DNA of 64,000 nt from JBDGRJ01 sp042218115. GTDB taxonomy: Bacteria > Patescibacteriota > Patescibacteriia > Magasanikbacterales > UBA922. A program made the translations under genes and the position numbers. The notes under the pieces were generated by a model. That model saw nothing but the letters and a program-made list of their open reading frames with translations. It was not told where the DNA came from and searched no databases. Every line of letters starts with the position of its first letter. Position 1 is the stretch's first letter. The stretch covers positions 1 through 64,000 of the forward strand of contig JBDGRJ010000002.1 in the NCBI GenBank assembly GCA_042218115.1. Reading direction: 5' to 3'. Of the stretch, positions 1-7,546 are shown one piece after another.

Positions 1-1
1 C

Positions 2-583
2 TGCAGTGACGGCGTGAAGAACGGGATGGAGACCGATGTCGACTGCGGTGGTCCGAGCTGCAATCCGTGTAACAGCGGAGAGAACTGCAGCAAGGATAAC
101 GACTGCACGTCGAAGGTCTGCCAGAACGGGACGTGCCAGAAGCCGACCTGCTCCGACGGCGTCAAGAACGGCAAGGAGACCAGAGTGGACTGTTCTGGGG
201 TGTGCAAAAACCCCAAGTTCCTATCTGGACACTCTGGGGAATACTGCAAAAAATTCCGAAGAGGGATGACACTTGAGAGTGGGCCGTCTTACAAGGTGGG
301 GAAAGAGACGGTGTCCGCTTGTGCGAAGGTGAAAACGCAGTGTCCCCCAAGGAAGATTGAGGTTCTCCTTGAGTCCACTCAGGCATCTTGTGGAGGGGTG
401 CCTGGATCCAACCCACCCAAGCTTCTGGTTTTTGGAGATCAGAAGAAGGTTGCCGAAATAACACCCCCGGGAAGCACAGCTCAGGGGGGAGAAAAGGTGA
501 CCTTTAATAATCCCCCACAAGAAGTACTGATTTGCAGAAGCTCCCCAAGGGGGAAGAACATCCTCCTAGTGAGCGTAAAATAA
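2..583 (+). CDS. Cysteine-rich repeat protein, C-terminal part (5' truncated by window edge)
   Basis: The reading frame is open to the left edge, so the real start lies outside the window; the first in-frame GTG at 14 is probably internal. The opening residues form Cys-rich repeats (CSDGVKNGMETDVDCGG, then CSDGVKNGKETRVDCSG). Repeats of this kind are common in secreted proteins of myxobacteria and Bradymonadota. From about codon 70 the repeats stop and a roughly 120-residue region follows with paired cysteines (CAKVKTQCPP, QASCGGVPG). Base composition falls from strongly GC-rich in the first 200 bases to near-balanced afterwards. Codon use is unlike the resident genes and matches the GC-rich cassette near 19-22.8 kb. 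Function is unknown; a secreted or surface role is inferred only from the repeats. Confidence 0.6.
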   Translation, partial: CSDGVKNGMETDVDCGGPSCNPCNSGENCSKDNDCTSKVCQNGTCQKPTCSDGVKNGKETRVDCSGVCKNPKFLSGHSGEYCKKFRRGMTLESGPSYKVGKETVSACAKVKTQCPPRKIEVLLESTQASCGGVPGSNPPKLLVFGDQKKVAEITPPGSTAQGGEKVTFNNPPQEVLICRSSPRGKNILLVSVK

Positions 584-592
584 GGAGGCCGA

Positions 593-681
593 CTGTGAGG
601 CGGACGTTGGTTTCGACCTTCGTCCGCCCTCACAGGAATTTCAGAATTGATCTTATTTTAGATCGGCTTTGAAATTCCTGT
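593..681. repeat. Two overlapping inverted repeats after the Cys-rich gene
   Basis: The first hairpin pairs 593-606 with 621-635 (CTGTGAGGCGGACG against CGTCCGCCCTCACAG, one bulged base). The second pairs 632-643 with 670-681 perfectly (ACAGGAATTTCA against TGAAATTCCTGT). They share bases 632-635, so both cannot form completely at once. The position after the stop codon at 583 suggests a 3'-end or processing structure of the upstream transcript. Confidence 0.5.
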
Positions 682-686
682 AAATA

Positions 687-720
687 AACAAAACCCCGCC
701 TGGTAGGGCGGGGTTTGTTT
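687..720. terminator. Bidirectional rho-independent terminator
   Basis: A perfect 10-bp stem (AAACCCCGCC at 691-700 against GGCGGGGTTT at 707-716) with a six-base loop is flanked by A-rich sequence on the left and T-rich sequence on the right. It can therefore terminate transcription from either side. It separates the plus-strand Cys-rich gene from the minus-strand S-layer gene, whose stop codon lies about 60 bases away. Confidence 0.85.
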
Positions 721-776
721 AATACTACTACAGCTTTCGCTGCAGCAGCTATACTAGCTAAACTACCTGAAGGTAG

Positions 777-3700
777 TTATGTGCTGGCATTCTTACTGAT
801 AGAATCAGTATCCAGATGATCTAACTTGAAGCCGTTGAACCAATCTGAATCTACTGGGTTGGTACCAGCAGTGGAGTTATCACTCCAAATGAAGGTACCT
901 GCGCTAGATTGGTTAGTATCAACATTAGACTCTGTGTCAGGGCCTACAAATGTAGACTCATTATCCTTGATGTTAATGGAGTAAGAGTCGCTGCTGACAG
1001 TGAAGTTATTGTGGTCAGCATCTAGAGTGTAGGTTTCGCTGCTTCCAGCTCCTACTTCTTCAGGAGAAGGAAGTACTAACTCTAGAGTACTCGAGTTTCC
1101 ATGTGCCTGGTTAGCAGTCACATTTAGTGTGTCTCCACCGTCATCCTCCAGCTTGAAGTTGGAAAGACAGTCTAGTACGTCAGAGTTTGGCGTCGCACCA
1201 GAACACTGACCAGTTACATTTAGACTGATTCTGTTCCAACCGATCTTGTGACTATCATCAGCACTTACTGTGAACTTGTAGATGTCTTCGTTTCCGTTGC
1301 TGAGTGTATTGTCACTAATGCTGTTGGACTGAAGTGTAGGCACAGTCCTTACTAGAGTGGTAGTATTAGCTTGAGCTTGAGCTAGAGTAGTACTGTTTGC
1401 AGTACCATCTATGCTCAAGTTTCCTTCATTGACGTCTGGGTCGGTAAGATCATTACCGGACCCTTCTGTCTGAGCTTTTACACCGTAGACAGAGAAGTTT
1501 GCTTTCTTGCCAGTCTCAGACTGTTCATCAATCTTATTCGGTACACCTTTGACCATAATATCTTTAGTATCATTCTTCTTTACGGTAATCATCTCACTGT
1601 CTTTATCCAGTACGAAGTGGACATTACCTCCACTTATACCTTTGGTGTCCAGTACATTTCCGTCATGTACCAGCTGTAGCTCACTGAACCTGGAGTCTAG
1701 ACCGCTATCCAAGTTTTGAGGTGAGCTGGTAGAATTACCTACCCAGATTTCGTAGACTCCTACTGTACCGGTAGTAGCAGTGAACTCGAACTGACCGAGA
1801 TTGACGGTCTGGTTTGTATCTGCTACTGCCCAGCCTTGATTTGGTGTATCACTATCTTTGGCTACAGTAAGCTCAGCGTTTTGAGCCCATTGTAGTTTAG
1901 GTGAGGACACATCGCTGAAGGTTACGGCTTGATTCTCGGTATCCAAGATGGATGTGCCCGAGGAACCGGTACCTTTTATAGTGAAGCTAGCTGTAGTTCC
2001 GTTGGACAAGTCTGACGCTGTTGTTCCGTATAGAGCGATACGGGCTTGTCCGTTTTGCTCTACAGTATGCTGGAAGTTACTGAATGTTACTGAGCCGTCT
2101 GTACCCAGGTCTTTCTCGTCGCTCATCTTCTTGCCGTCAATAGCGACGTACATGTTAGTGAACTTGGAAGCAGGTGTGCTTTTTAGACCTTGCTCAGTGT
2201 ATTCTAGCTGATCTATATCTAGATCAGATGCGTCTCCAGCTGTAAGCAGAGTCTCTAGTAGAAGCTCGTCCTGAGTACCAGCGATTAGCTTCTCACCACT
2301 TGAGTAACCATCAGTTCGACTCATGGATAGACTAGCTGAAGTAATACTTACATCATTACCTGTGACGGATCCAGTCAAGTTACCCTCCAGTACTGAGTCT
2401 CCGTCAGATGAATATTCAGGACTATCGAAGTCGTCTCCTGCTTTACTGTTATCGTAAGTAAACTTGTAAGTATTGGTGTTTGCAGAGCTGGATAGATCGA
2501 TCTGAAGTGTAAGTGTATCATCATCATTCAGAGTGAAGTTCGAAGTGAAGTCGTAGTAGACTTCAGTATGGTTTTTGCTACTACAACTTTGTACGTTAGC
2601 ATTATCTTTTCCAGAACAGTTATCATCATCAGTTACACTAGTAAGACTCTGAATCTCTTTGCCGTTTACCAATAGATCTGCTCTATCAATATCACCATCT
2701 ACTATACCAGCCTCATCTCCTGTAGCACCAGCAGCTGTAAGGCTACTGTTTGTGCTAAGAGATAGATTCAATCCATCTACATCAATCTTATTATCGGTAT
2801 CCACCTTGGTCTTAAGAGCTACAATGTCATCAGTATCAACTGAGTAGTTCTCATTAGATGGGTTATCTTGGGCTCTGGAAACGTTGAATGATCCTGCATT
2901 CAGTGTGTATGAACACAGCTCATTTGAGCCTGCACAATTTAACTTTCTAGTTACACTTGCAGCTACACCGAGCTCATCCTCGTGTACGAACAGATCTCGT
3001 GTGCTGTCAAGCTTGAAAGTAATCTTCTCTGTATCATCGCCGGACTCGACGTCGGCTTTGATAGCGAACCTTCTGGTTTCTCCGTCTTCGATCTTTCTTT
3101 TGCCTTTAGGGAACTTAAAGGTGACGAAGCTTCCATCTACACTTACGGAAACATCTTTCATCTTGCTTCCGTCCTCGTATAGAGTGATGTTGCTTAGATC
3201 ACCGATGTCTCCGGAACCATTCTGCTCAAGTCGTAGGTACTGAATATACCCGGTGTTTTCATTGTTGGAAGTGTAATCAAGATCGAACTCACCTACGGTC
3301 TGCTGTTCTTGTCCTACATCAATAGTGTTTCCACTTCCGATGTGATCCATGGTGACGCTAGCGACGTTGTAGCTGGAGTAGTCCATCTTGTTTCCTTTGA
3401 CTGCCTCATTTGGCAAGTCTCCGGAATTTGAACTACCTGCTAGCTCAATTCCACCCTTAGGAATCATGAAGCCGTCTTGGTTGCTGGAGTAAGATCCACT
3501 ACTGGCAAGATCGGCTTTCAGAGTAAACTCTACGGTAGATCCTGCACCAACAGTGTAGTTTTCCATATTTACATTAGCCACATCATCACTGTTGACACTT
3601 TCAGTTTCGGTGATAGGTACTCCGTTTGCTTCTACCCAAACGTTGTTGAAGTTTGAGCTGTTACCTAGACCGAATCGTTTGAAGTTTATCTGATCAAGAG

Positions 3701-4646
3701 TGACGTTGCTGTCACCTGCTTTTACATTAAACTTCAAGTACTCTACGTGAGATGCTCCTTTTGGAACAGTATCAGACTGAGGTGTGTTCGCAGATAGGCT
3801 AACTTTTAATTCACCTTCAGTAGCCTGATCATCGTCCTGGTTGTCCTGGTTGTCCTGGTTATCTTGATTGCCTTGGTTATCTTGGCCATCTTGGTCTTGA
3901 CCGTCATCCATGCTGTCTGACTGTAGTGGGTCAGCTGTGATGGATGCAGCGGTTACTGTACCGCCCATGGATACGGAGTTGAATACAGAGTCGGATACGG
4001 TCTCTACATCTTTCATGACGAAGCTAGGAAGCTGTCCTTGAACTTCGTGTAGCTTACCGTCCATGACCTGATAGATCTTGTCCGTATCGGACTGAGTGAC
4101 TAGCATGCCGTCGTGAGGTTTCTTTTCGGTGATAGGCTTACCCTTGGTGTAGTCAGCAGTCCATGGTAGATCTGCGATGTCTACCATCTGACTTTGCCAG
4201 TCTGCTCCGTAAAGTGCTTTGGCTACCTGTGGGTTAGCCAATTTTCTTACTACACCGCCCGGAGTAACTGCGTAGATGTCATTGGTCACTTGTGTGGTTA
4301 CCAGAGCTGAACCAGGTCGATAAACTACTCCGAATGGCTTGGAGTTAGCTGGTGAGAACACGGAAGAACACTCCTTAGGTACCGTATTTTTTCCGCTGTA
4401 ATCTGAATACCAAGTTTTGAATACATCACCAGTTGGGAAGTACTTTCGTTCTAGGTCGTCGTTGAGGATATACACAGCGTTACTGTCACCGAACTGCACT
4501 AGATCTCCGGACTCAAGTGAAGGACACTGAGCGGATTTTGCGGCAGTCGGGGAAAGTACAGCTGCGGCCAAAAGGCTCGCTGCTGCTGTGATCGCAACGA
4601 CAGACCAAGCTACCGTCCGTTTAGAAAAGTTTAGTAAGTCTGTCAT
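777..4646 (-). CDS. Predicted S-layer protein with CPR-type N-terminal domain
   Basis: This 1289-aa secreted protein probably forms the surface layer. The ATG at 4646 is preferred over the one at 4688 because it puts a normal signal peptide first (KRTVAWSVVAITAAASLLAA, cleavage near AKSAQ). The N-terminal 200 residues hold two copies of a motif typical of Patescibacteria surface proteins: residues reading YILNDDLERKYFPT and FKTWYSDYSG, then GVVYRPGSALV, IYAVTPGGVVRKL and ALYGADW. A short Asp/Gln/Asn linker of NQD repeats follows (about residues 242-275). The remaining 1000 residues are Ser/Thr/Asp/Asn-rich beta-sandwich-like sequence with few cysteines. A dedicated strong promoter and a hairpin-rich leader fit very high expression. 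S-layer assignment is by family resemblance; no anchoring domain was identified. Confidence 0.75.
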   Translation of the reverse strand: MTDLLNFSKRTVAWSVVAITAAASLLAAAVLSPTAAKSAQCPSLESGDLVQFGDSNAVYILNDDLERKYFPTGDVFKTWYSDYSGKNTVPKECSSVFSPANSKPFGVVYRPGSALVTTQVTNDIYAVTPGGVVRKLANPQVAKALYGADWQSQMVDIADLPWTADYTKGKPITEKKPHDGMLVTQSDTDKIYQVMDGKLHEVQGQLPSFVMKDVETVSDSVFNSVSMGGTVTAASITADPLQSDSMDDGQDQDGQDNQGNQDNQDNQDNQDDDQATEGELKVSLSANTPQSDTVPKGASHVEYLKFNVKAGDSNVTLDQINFKRFGLGNSSNFNNVWVEANGVPITETESVNSDDVANVNMENYTVGAGSTVEFTLKADLASSGSYSSNQDGFMIPKGGIELAGSSNSGDLPNEAVKGNKMDYSSYNVASVTMDHIGSGNTIDVGQEQQTVGEFDLDYTSNNENTGYIQYLRLEQNGSGDIGDLSNITLYEDGSKMKDVSVSVDGSFVTFKFPKGKRKIEDGETRRFAIKADVESGDDTEKITFKLDSTRDLFVHEDELGVAASVTRKLNCAGSNELCSYTLNAGSFNVSRAQDNPSNENYSVDTDDIVALKTKVDTDNKIDVDGLNLSLSTNSSLTAAGATGDEAGIVDGDIDRADLLVNGKEIQSLTSVTDDDNCSGKDNANVQSCSSKNHTEVYYDFTSNFTLNDDDTLTLQIDLSSSANTNTYKFTYDNSKAGDDFDSPEYSSDGDSVLEGNLTGSVTGNDVSITSASLSMSRTDGYSSGEKLIAGTQDELLLETLLTAGDASDLDIDQLEYTEQGLKSTPASKFTNMYVAIDGKKMSDEKDLGTDGSVTFSNFQHTVEQNGQARIALYGTTASDLSNGTTASFTIKGTGSSGTSILDTENQAVTFSDVSSPKLQWAQNAELTVAKDSDTPNQGWAVADTNQTVNLGQFEFTATTGTVGVYEIWVGNSTSSPQNLDSGLDSRFSELQLVHDGNVLDTKGISGGNVHFVLDKDSEMITVKKNDTKDIMVKGVPNKIDEQSETGKKANFSVYGVKAQTEGSGNDLTDPDVNEGNLSIDGTANSTTLAQAQANTTTLVRTVPTLQSNSISDNTLSNGNEDIYKFTVSADDSHKIGWNRISLNVTGQCSGATPNSDVLDCLSNFKLEDDGGDTLNVTANQAHGNSSTLELVLPSPEEVGAGSSETYTLDADHNNFTVSSDSYSINIKDNESTFVGPDTESNVDTNQSSAGTFIWSDNSTAGTNPVDSDWFNGFKLDHLDTDSISKNAST

Positions 4647-4719
4647 AAGTTTAAGGTTAAGAATTAAGCTGATTTGGCCGAAAGCCAAAAAAGCTTATGA
4701 GTGAAAGCATGTTATTGTT

Positions 4720-4836
4720 GTACAACGACTCTGCCGAGCCTCGACCTTTCAGTTGTACGTGCACCCTCGCAAGAGGGAATTTTTTAAGCATACCCAAAAG
4801 GTATGCAAACACTTCTCGCCGTACCAGCGAGAGGTG
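4720..4836 (-). promoter_or_regulatory. Hairpin-rich 5' leader of the S-layer mRNA
   Basis: The roughly 210-nt untranslated leader of the S-layer transcript contains four inverted repeats in a row: 4720-4726 with 4752-4758 (GTACAAC/GTTGTAC), 4764-4768 with 4773-4777 (CCCTC-GCAA-GAGGG), 4788-4794 with 4800-4806 (GCATACC/GGTATGC), and 4810-4819 with 4827-4836 (CACTTCTCGC/GCGAGAGGTG). None is followed by a T-run on the minus strand, so these look like stabilising or regulatory structures rather than terminators. Confidence 0.55.
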
Positions 4837-4861
4837 TCTGAATACCTTCTTTCGGCCACAC

Positions 4862-4890
4862 ATTATACTATTGTAACAGCTGTCTGTAAA
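4862..4890 (-). promoter_or_regulatory. Sigma-70 promoter of the S-layer gene
   Basis: On the minus strand, TTTACA (4890-4885) lies 17 bp from a perfect TATAAT (4867-4862). The predicted start is near 4855, giving a leader of about 210 nt. The -35 box begins 10 bases after the stop codon of the DUF5667 gene, so the S-layer gene has a promoter independent of the sigma/DUF5667 operon. Confidence 0.8.
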
Positions 4891-4899
4891 GTTCATTGT

Positions 4900-6465
4900 T
4901 TATTGATTAGATTGACTTTTATCATCTTCTTTTTTCTTTTTATTGTTGCTTTGATCCTCTCCGTTACTGTTCTGCTTCTCTTTTTCTTTTGTCTCTTCCT
5001 GCTCCTTTGTAGACCCACTTTCTTGCTTCTTTTCAGTTGTGGTAGAGTCCGTCTCTGGTGAGCTGGTAGTGCTGGTTTCAGATTCGCTAGCAAAACTACC
5101 CCCGCCTTGTATGGTGGTAGTGATAGTCTCATCATCTTCATTTTTAAACTCTACCAAGACATCACCGTTATCCTTTTTCTGTCTCTTTACATCAGATCCA
5201 CCTACCAGCTTCAACAGCTCCTTTTGGTTTTTAGAGCTTACCTCTTGAGCGGTCTGAATTGCTTTGAGTAACTTACCTTTTTGGGCTAGCTTTTTAGCCA
5301 ATGCTATGCTTTTTTCACTGCTGGATGTGCTTGTCTGCCCCTTTACTGTCCCGGTAGTTGTGCTGGTAGTTTTTTTATTGCCCTTCTTGTCTTTCGAGCT
5401 GCTCTTATCTTGTTGTTGTTTTTTCTTATCTTGCGAAGAATCTTTTTCTTTACTTTTGTCTTTTTGTTTCTTTTTGTCTTGTGTATTGCCTTTATCTGTC
5501 GATTCTGTCTCTTTTTTATTATCCTTGCTATCATTATTTTCCTTTTTAATTTCAACTCTTTGTTTAAGCCCGGACTTTATCTCACTACCATTTTGTTTTT
5601 CTACTTTATTTACCACCCCGGAGGCAATCTTTTTTACAGCTGATTTGTCCAGTACATCGGTATTGACATCGGACTCGATATCACTACTACTCAAAGCAGA
5701 GATGGTCTCGACTACCAGCGCCCTGATTTCTTCTTTGTTTAGTTTTACGTCACCTTTTAGTCTACTGCGAACCATATACTCTAAAATACTCAAACTTCCC
5801 TCGGTAATCTCACCCTTTACTACTATAATATCATCGGCCAAACCGGGTGAACCCTCATAGGAATCTACTAGAATCTTACTTAAGGTATCTTGGATCAGCT
5901 TGTTATTGCTCAAAATTTCTTGGGTCGATCTTATCTTGCCGTCTGCTCTCTTCAGGGAGTTTTGAGCTCTATTTAGAGATTCATTCATCCTCTCTATTGT
6001 TTCTTTTGCCTGCTTTGGCTCTTGTTTATTTTTGATGATCTTTTTAGCTTCTTGAGCTCTGCGAGCGGCAAACTCACTGTAGAGCTCAGCTTCATCCGCT
6101 TCACTGCCCACTACTTTAGCCATTGTAAGCTTAGCTTGTTCTGCTGCAAGCTTTACATTATATAATGTATCTCCGGGCACAGAGGAGTAAGATGCCTGCA
6201 CAGTGACACTCCAGCCGCCGATAGCAGCAAAGACGATAAAGAAGATGAAGACGGTCATCTTACCTGCCAACACCAACCTTCGCGGAAACAATACATCACA
6301 AAGAGTCACTGCCTTCTCTAGCAGTGTAGCTGATTCTTGCTCACTTTCTTGCTCGATCTCAGCAAGCAAAGCTTCCTTATTTTCCTGCTTCCATTGTTCA
6401 TCCGGGTTTAGCTGATCGCTTTGCTTTAGTTTATTCAATTTTTCTTTGATGTCGTTGTAGAACAT
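4900..6465 (-). CDS. DUF5667-domain membrane protein, putative anti-sigma partner
   Basis: This 521-aa protein has an N-terminal cytoplasmic part of about 60 residues, one membrane helix near residues 62-85 (MTVFIFFIVFAAIGGW), then the DUF5667 signature PGDTLYNVKLAAEQAKL and a helical extracellular region. Residues from about 310 are low-complexity Lys/Asp/Ser sequence, ending in a Ser/Thr/Glu-rich tail. It starts 17 bases after the sigma-factor gene. In Patescibacteria, sigma factors are often followed by DUF5667 proteins, so a membrane anti-sigma or signal-sensing role is likely but inferred. The low-complexity tail creates long antisense open frames that are not genes. Confidence 0.75.
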   Translation of the reverse strand: MFYNDIKEKLNKLKQSDQLNPDEQWKQENKEALLAEIEQESEQESATLLEKAVTLCDVLFPRRLVLAGKMTVFIFFIVFAAIGGWSVTVQASYSSVPGDTLYNVKLAAEQAKLTMAKVVGSEADEAELYSEFAARRAQEAKKIIKNKQEPKQAKETIERMNESLNRAQNSLKRADGKIRSTQEILSNNKLIQDTLSKILVDSYEGSPGLADDIIVVKGEITEGSLSILEYMVRSRLKGDVKLNKEEIRALVVETISALSSSDIESDVNTDVLDKSAVKKIASGVVNKVEKQNGSEIKSGLKQRVEIKKENNDSKDNKKETESTDKGNTQDKKKQKDKSKEKDSSQDKKKQQQDKSSSKDKKGNKKTTSTTTGTVKGQTSTSSSEKSIALAKKLAQKGKLLKAIQTAQEVSSKNQKELLKLVGGSDVKRQKKDNGDVLVEFKNEDDETITTTIQGGGSFASESETSTTSSPETDSTTTEKKQESGSTKEQEETKEKEKQNSNGEDQSNNKKKKEDDKSQSNQ

Positions 6466-6482
6466 CTCGGGTAAATATATGA

Positions 6483-7040
6483 TTATTCTTGATCTATATC
6501 CAGAAGCTGACGCAGCTTCTTTACCGCCCGATGGAGTGTAACTCGGACCGAACTTCTGCTTTTGTCCATAATGTTTGCGGTCTCTTTGGTCGAAAGTTCC
6601 TGGAGATATCTAAGTACTATTACTTCCTGATAATTATCTTTTAGCTTTTGTAGGGCTTTCAGAACTTGCTCGTGGTCGATCTTCTCTTCTGTCTCCTGCT
6701 CTATATCTTCATCGGTAGACTTTACGGATAGAAGATCTTCGATCGGGTGCTGCTCTTTGTCCGTATTGCTGCGATAAAAATCTATCACCTTGGTCCTTGC
6801 GGTCTGATAGATGAGCGCCCTAAAATTATTGACCTCTTTTTTATCCGGGTCGATCAGATACTTCCAGGTCTTTAAAAAAACCTCGTTGGTAAGATCCTGA
6901 GCATCCTGCTCATTTCCAACCTTGTAATATATAAATCTATAAATGTCATCGATGTAATGATCGTAGAGCTTGCCAAAAGCATCCGAATCTTTCTCTGCTC
7001 TAATCTTGTAGAGTAATTTTTTTTCTTGTATCTGACTCAT
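6483..7040 (-). CDS. ECF-type RNA polymerase sigma factor
   Basis: This 185-aa protein has the two-domain plan of group 4 sigma factors. Region 2 is visible as AFGKLYDHYIDDIYRFIYYK and DAQDLTNEVFLKTWKYL. Region 4 is visible as LPP-like spacing before YQEVIVLRYLQELSTKETA and the helix SRSSVRVTLHRAVKKL. Length is typical for the family. The next gene on the same strand encodes the DUF5667 membrane protein, a likely regulator of this factor. A motif resembling an ECF promoter lies immediately before the start codon, suggesting autoregulation. The regulon cannot be read from this window. Confidence 0.9.
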   Translation of the reverse strand: MSQIQEKKLLYKIRAEKDSDAFGKLYDHYIDDIYRFIYYKVGNEQDAQDLTNEVFLKTWKYLIDPDKKEVNNFRALIYQTARTKVIDFYRSNTDKEQHPIEDLLSVKSTDEDIEQETEEKIDHEQVLKALQKLKDNYQEVIVLRYLQELSTKETANIMDKSRSSVRVTLHRAVKKLRQLLDIDQE

Positions 7041-7045
7041 ACTTG

Positions 7046-7072
7046 TAGACGTATGAACTAGTAAAACGTTAC
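7046..7072 (-). promoter_or_regulatory. Candidate autoregulatory ECF promoter
   Basis: On the minus strand GTAACG (7072-7067) is followed 15 bp later by CGTCTA (7051-7046). This matches the GGAAC/GTAAC and CGTC elements of many ECF promoters, with 16 bp between GTAAC and CGTC. The sigma-factor ATG at 7040 begins five bases after the -10 element, so the transcript would have almost no leader. Prediction rests on motif match and position only. Confidence 0.45.
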
Positions 7073-7311
7073 ACCTGTTGAATAAATATTGTATTCATAG
7101 GGGTTTGGGACACTACGTCACACCTCGGCGGCAAGCTCAATGTCGTGCAATTTATTATTCCTGCAACCTCTTTTATTTTTGACTTCTATACTTACACTGC
7201 TTGGCTAATGCTTCCGTAAGGATAAAGTATAGAAAATAATCTTTAAATAAGCAACACCGAACCAAAGAACGTTGAAAAACCAACATGTTTAGAAAGGTGC
7301 AGAACATCTTC

Positions 7312-7361
7312 CGAACCGAAACCTTGAGCTTGTCTCACCAGCGAAGCTCAGAGGTAGTTCG
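7312..7361. repeat. Dispersed hairpin motif, copy 1
   Basis: The core TTGAGCTTGTCTCACCAGCG (7324-7343) recurs at 39696 and, on the minus strand, at 40837-40818. Here the outer stem is CGAAC/GTTCG (7312-7316 with 7357-7361) and the inner stem TGAGCTT/AAGCTCA (7325-7331 with 7344-7350). The surrounding 7041-7546 has no gene; apart from this repeat and the two promoters listed, no further structure was recognised there. Confidence 0.55.
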
Positions 7362-7430
7362 AATCCGCAAGTTGAATGGCTCTAAATACAGACAGTATAA
7401 AATAGTCCCGAGTCTCTCCAAGGATTTAAA

Positions 7431-7460
7431 TTGGAAAAAGTTCCCCAATTCTGCTAGAAT
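7431..7460 (+). promoter_or_regulatory. Promoter of the DUF11-like membrane protein gene
   Basis: TTGGAA (7431-7436) and TAGAAT (7455-7460) are separated by 18 bp. Transcription would start near 7467, giving a leader of about 80 nt before the ATG at 7547. The leader is AT-rich with no Shine-Dalgarno sequence. Confidence 0.55.
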
Positions 7461-7546
7461 TTAAACTAACTAACATTATATACATTCTATCATAACAACA
7501 CATAGTTATATCAACGGTATTGTACCCATCTCGTTATAACTGATAT

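Noticed and set aside
3825..3920. DNA repeat in the S-layer gene (TTGTCC/TTATCT units)
   Set aside because: It encodes the NQD-rich linker in frame and needs no explanation as an independent repeat element.
4657..4896. Small frame between the DUF5667 and S-layer genes
   Set aside because: It covers the predicted leader hairpins and promoter and has no recognisable protein features.
5264..5860. Plus-strand open frame (198 codons) opposite the DUF5667 gene
   Set aside because: It mirrors the Lys/Asp/Ser low-complexity tail and gives a Ser/Phe/Leu-rich sequence without any domain.
7312..7375. tRNA-like words (GTTCGAATCC) in the dispersed motif copies
   Set aside because: No acceptor stem or anticodon arm can be formed around them, so they are not tRNA genes.
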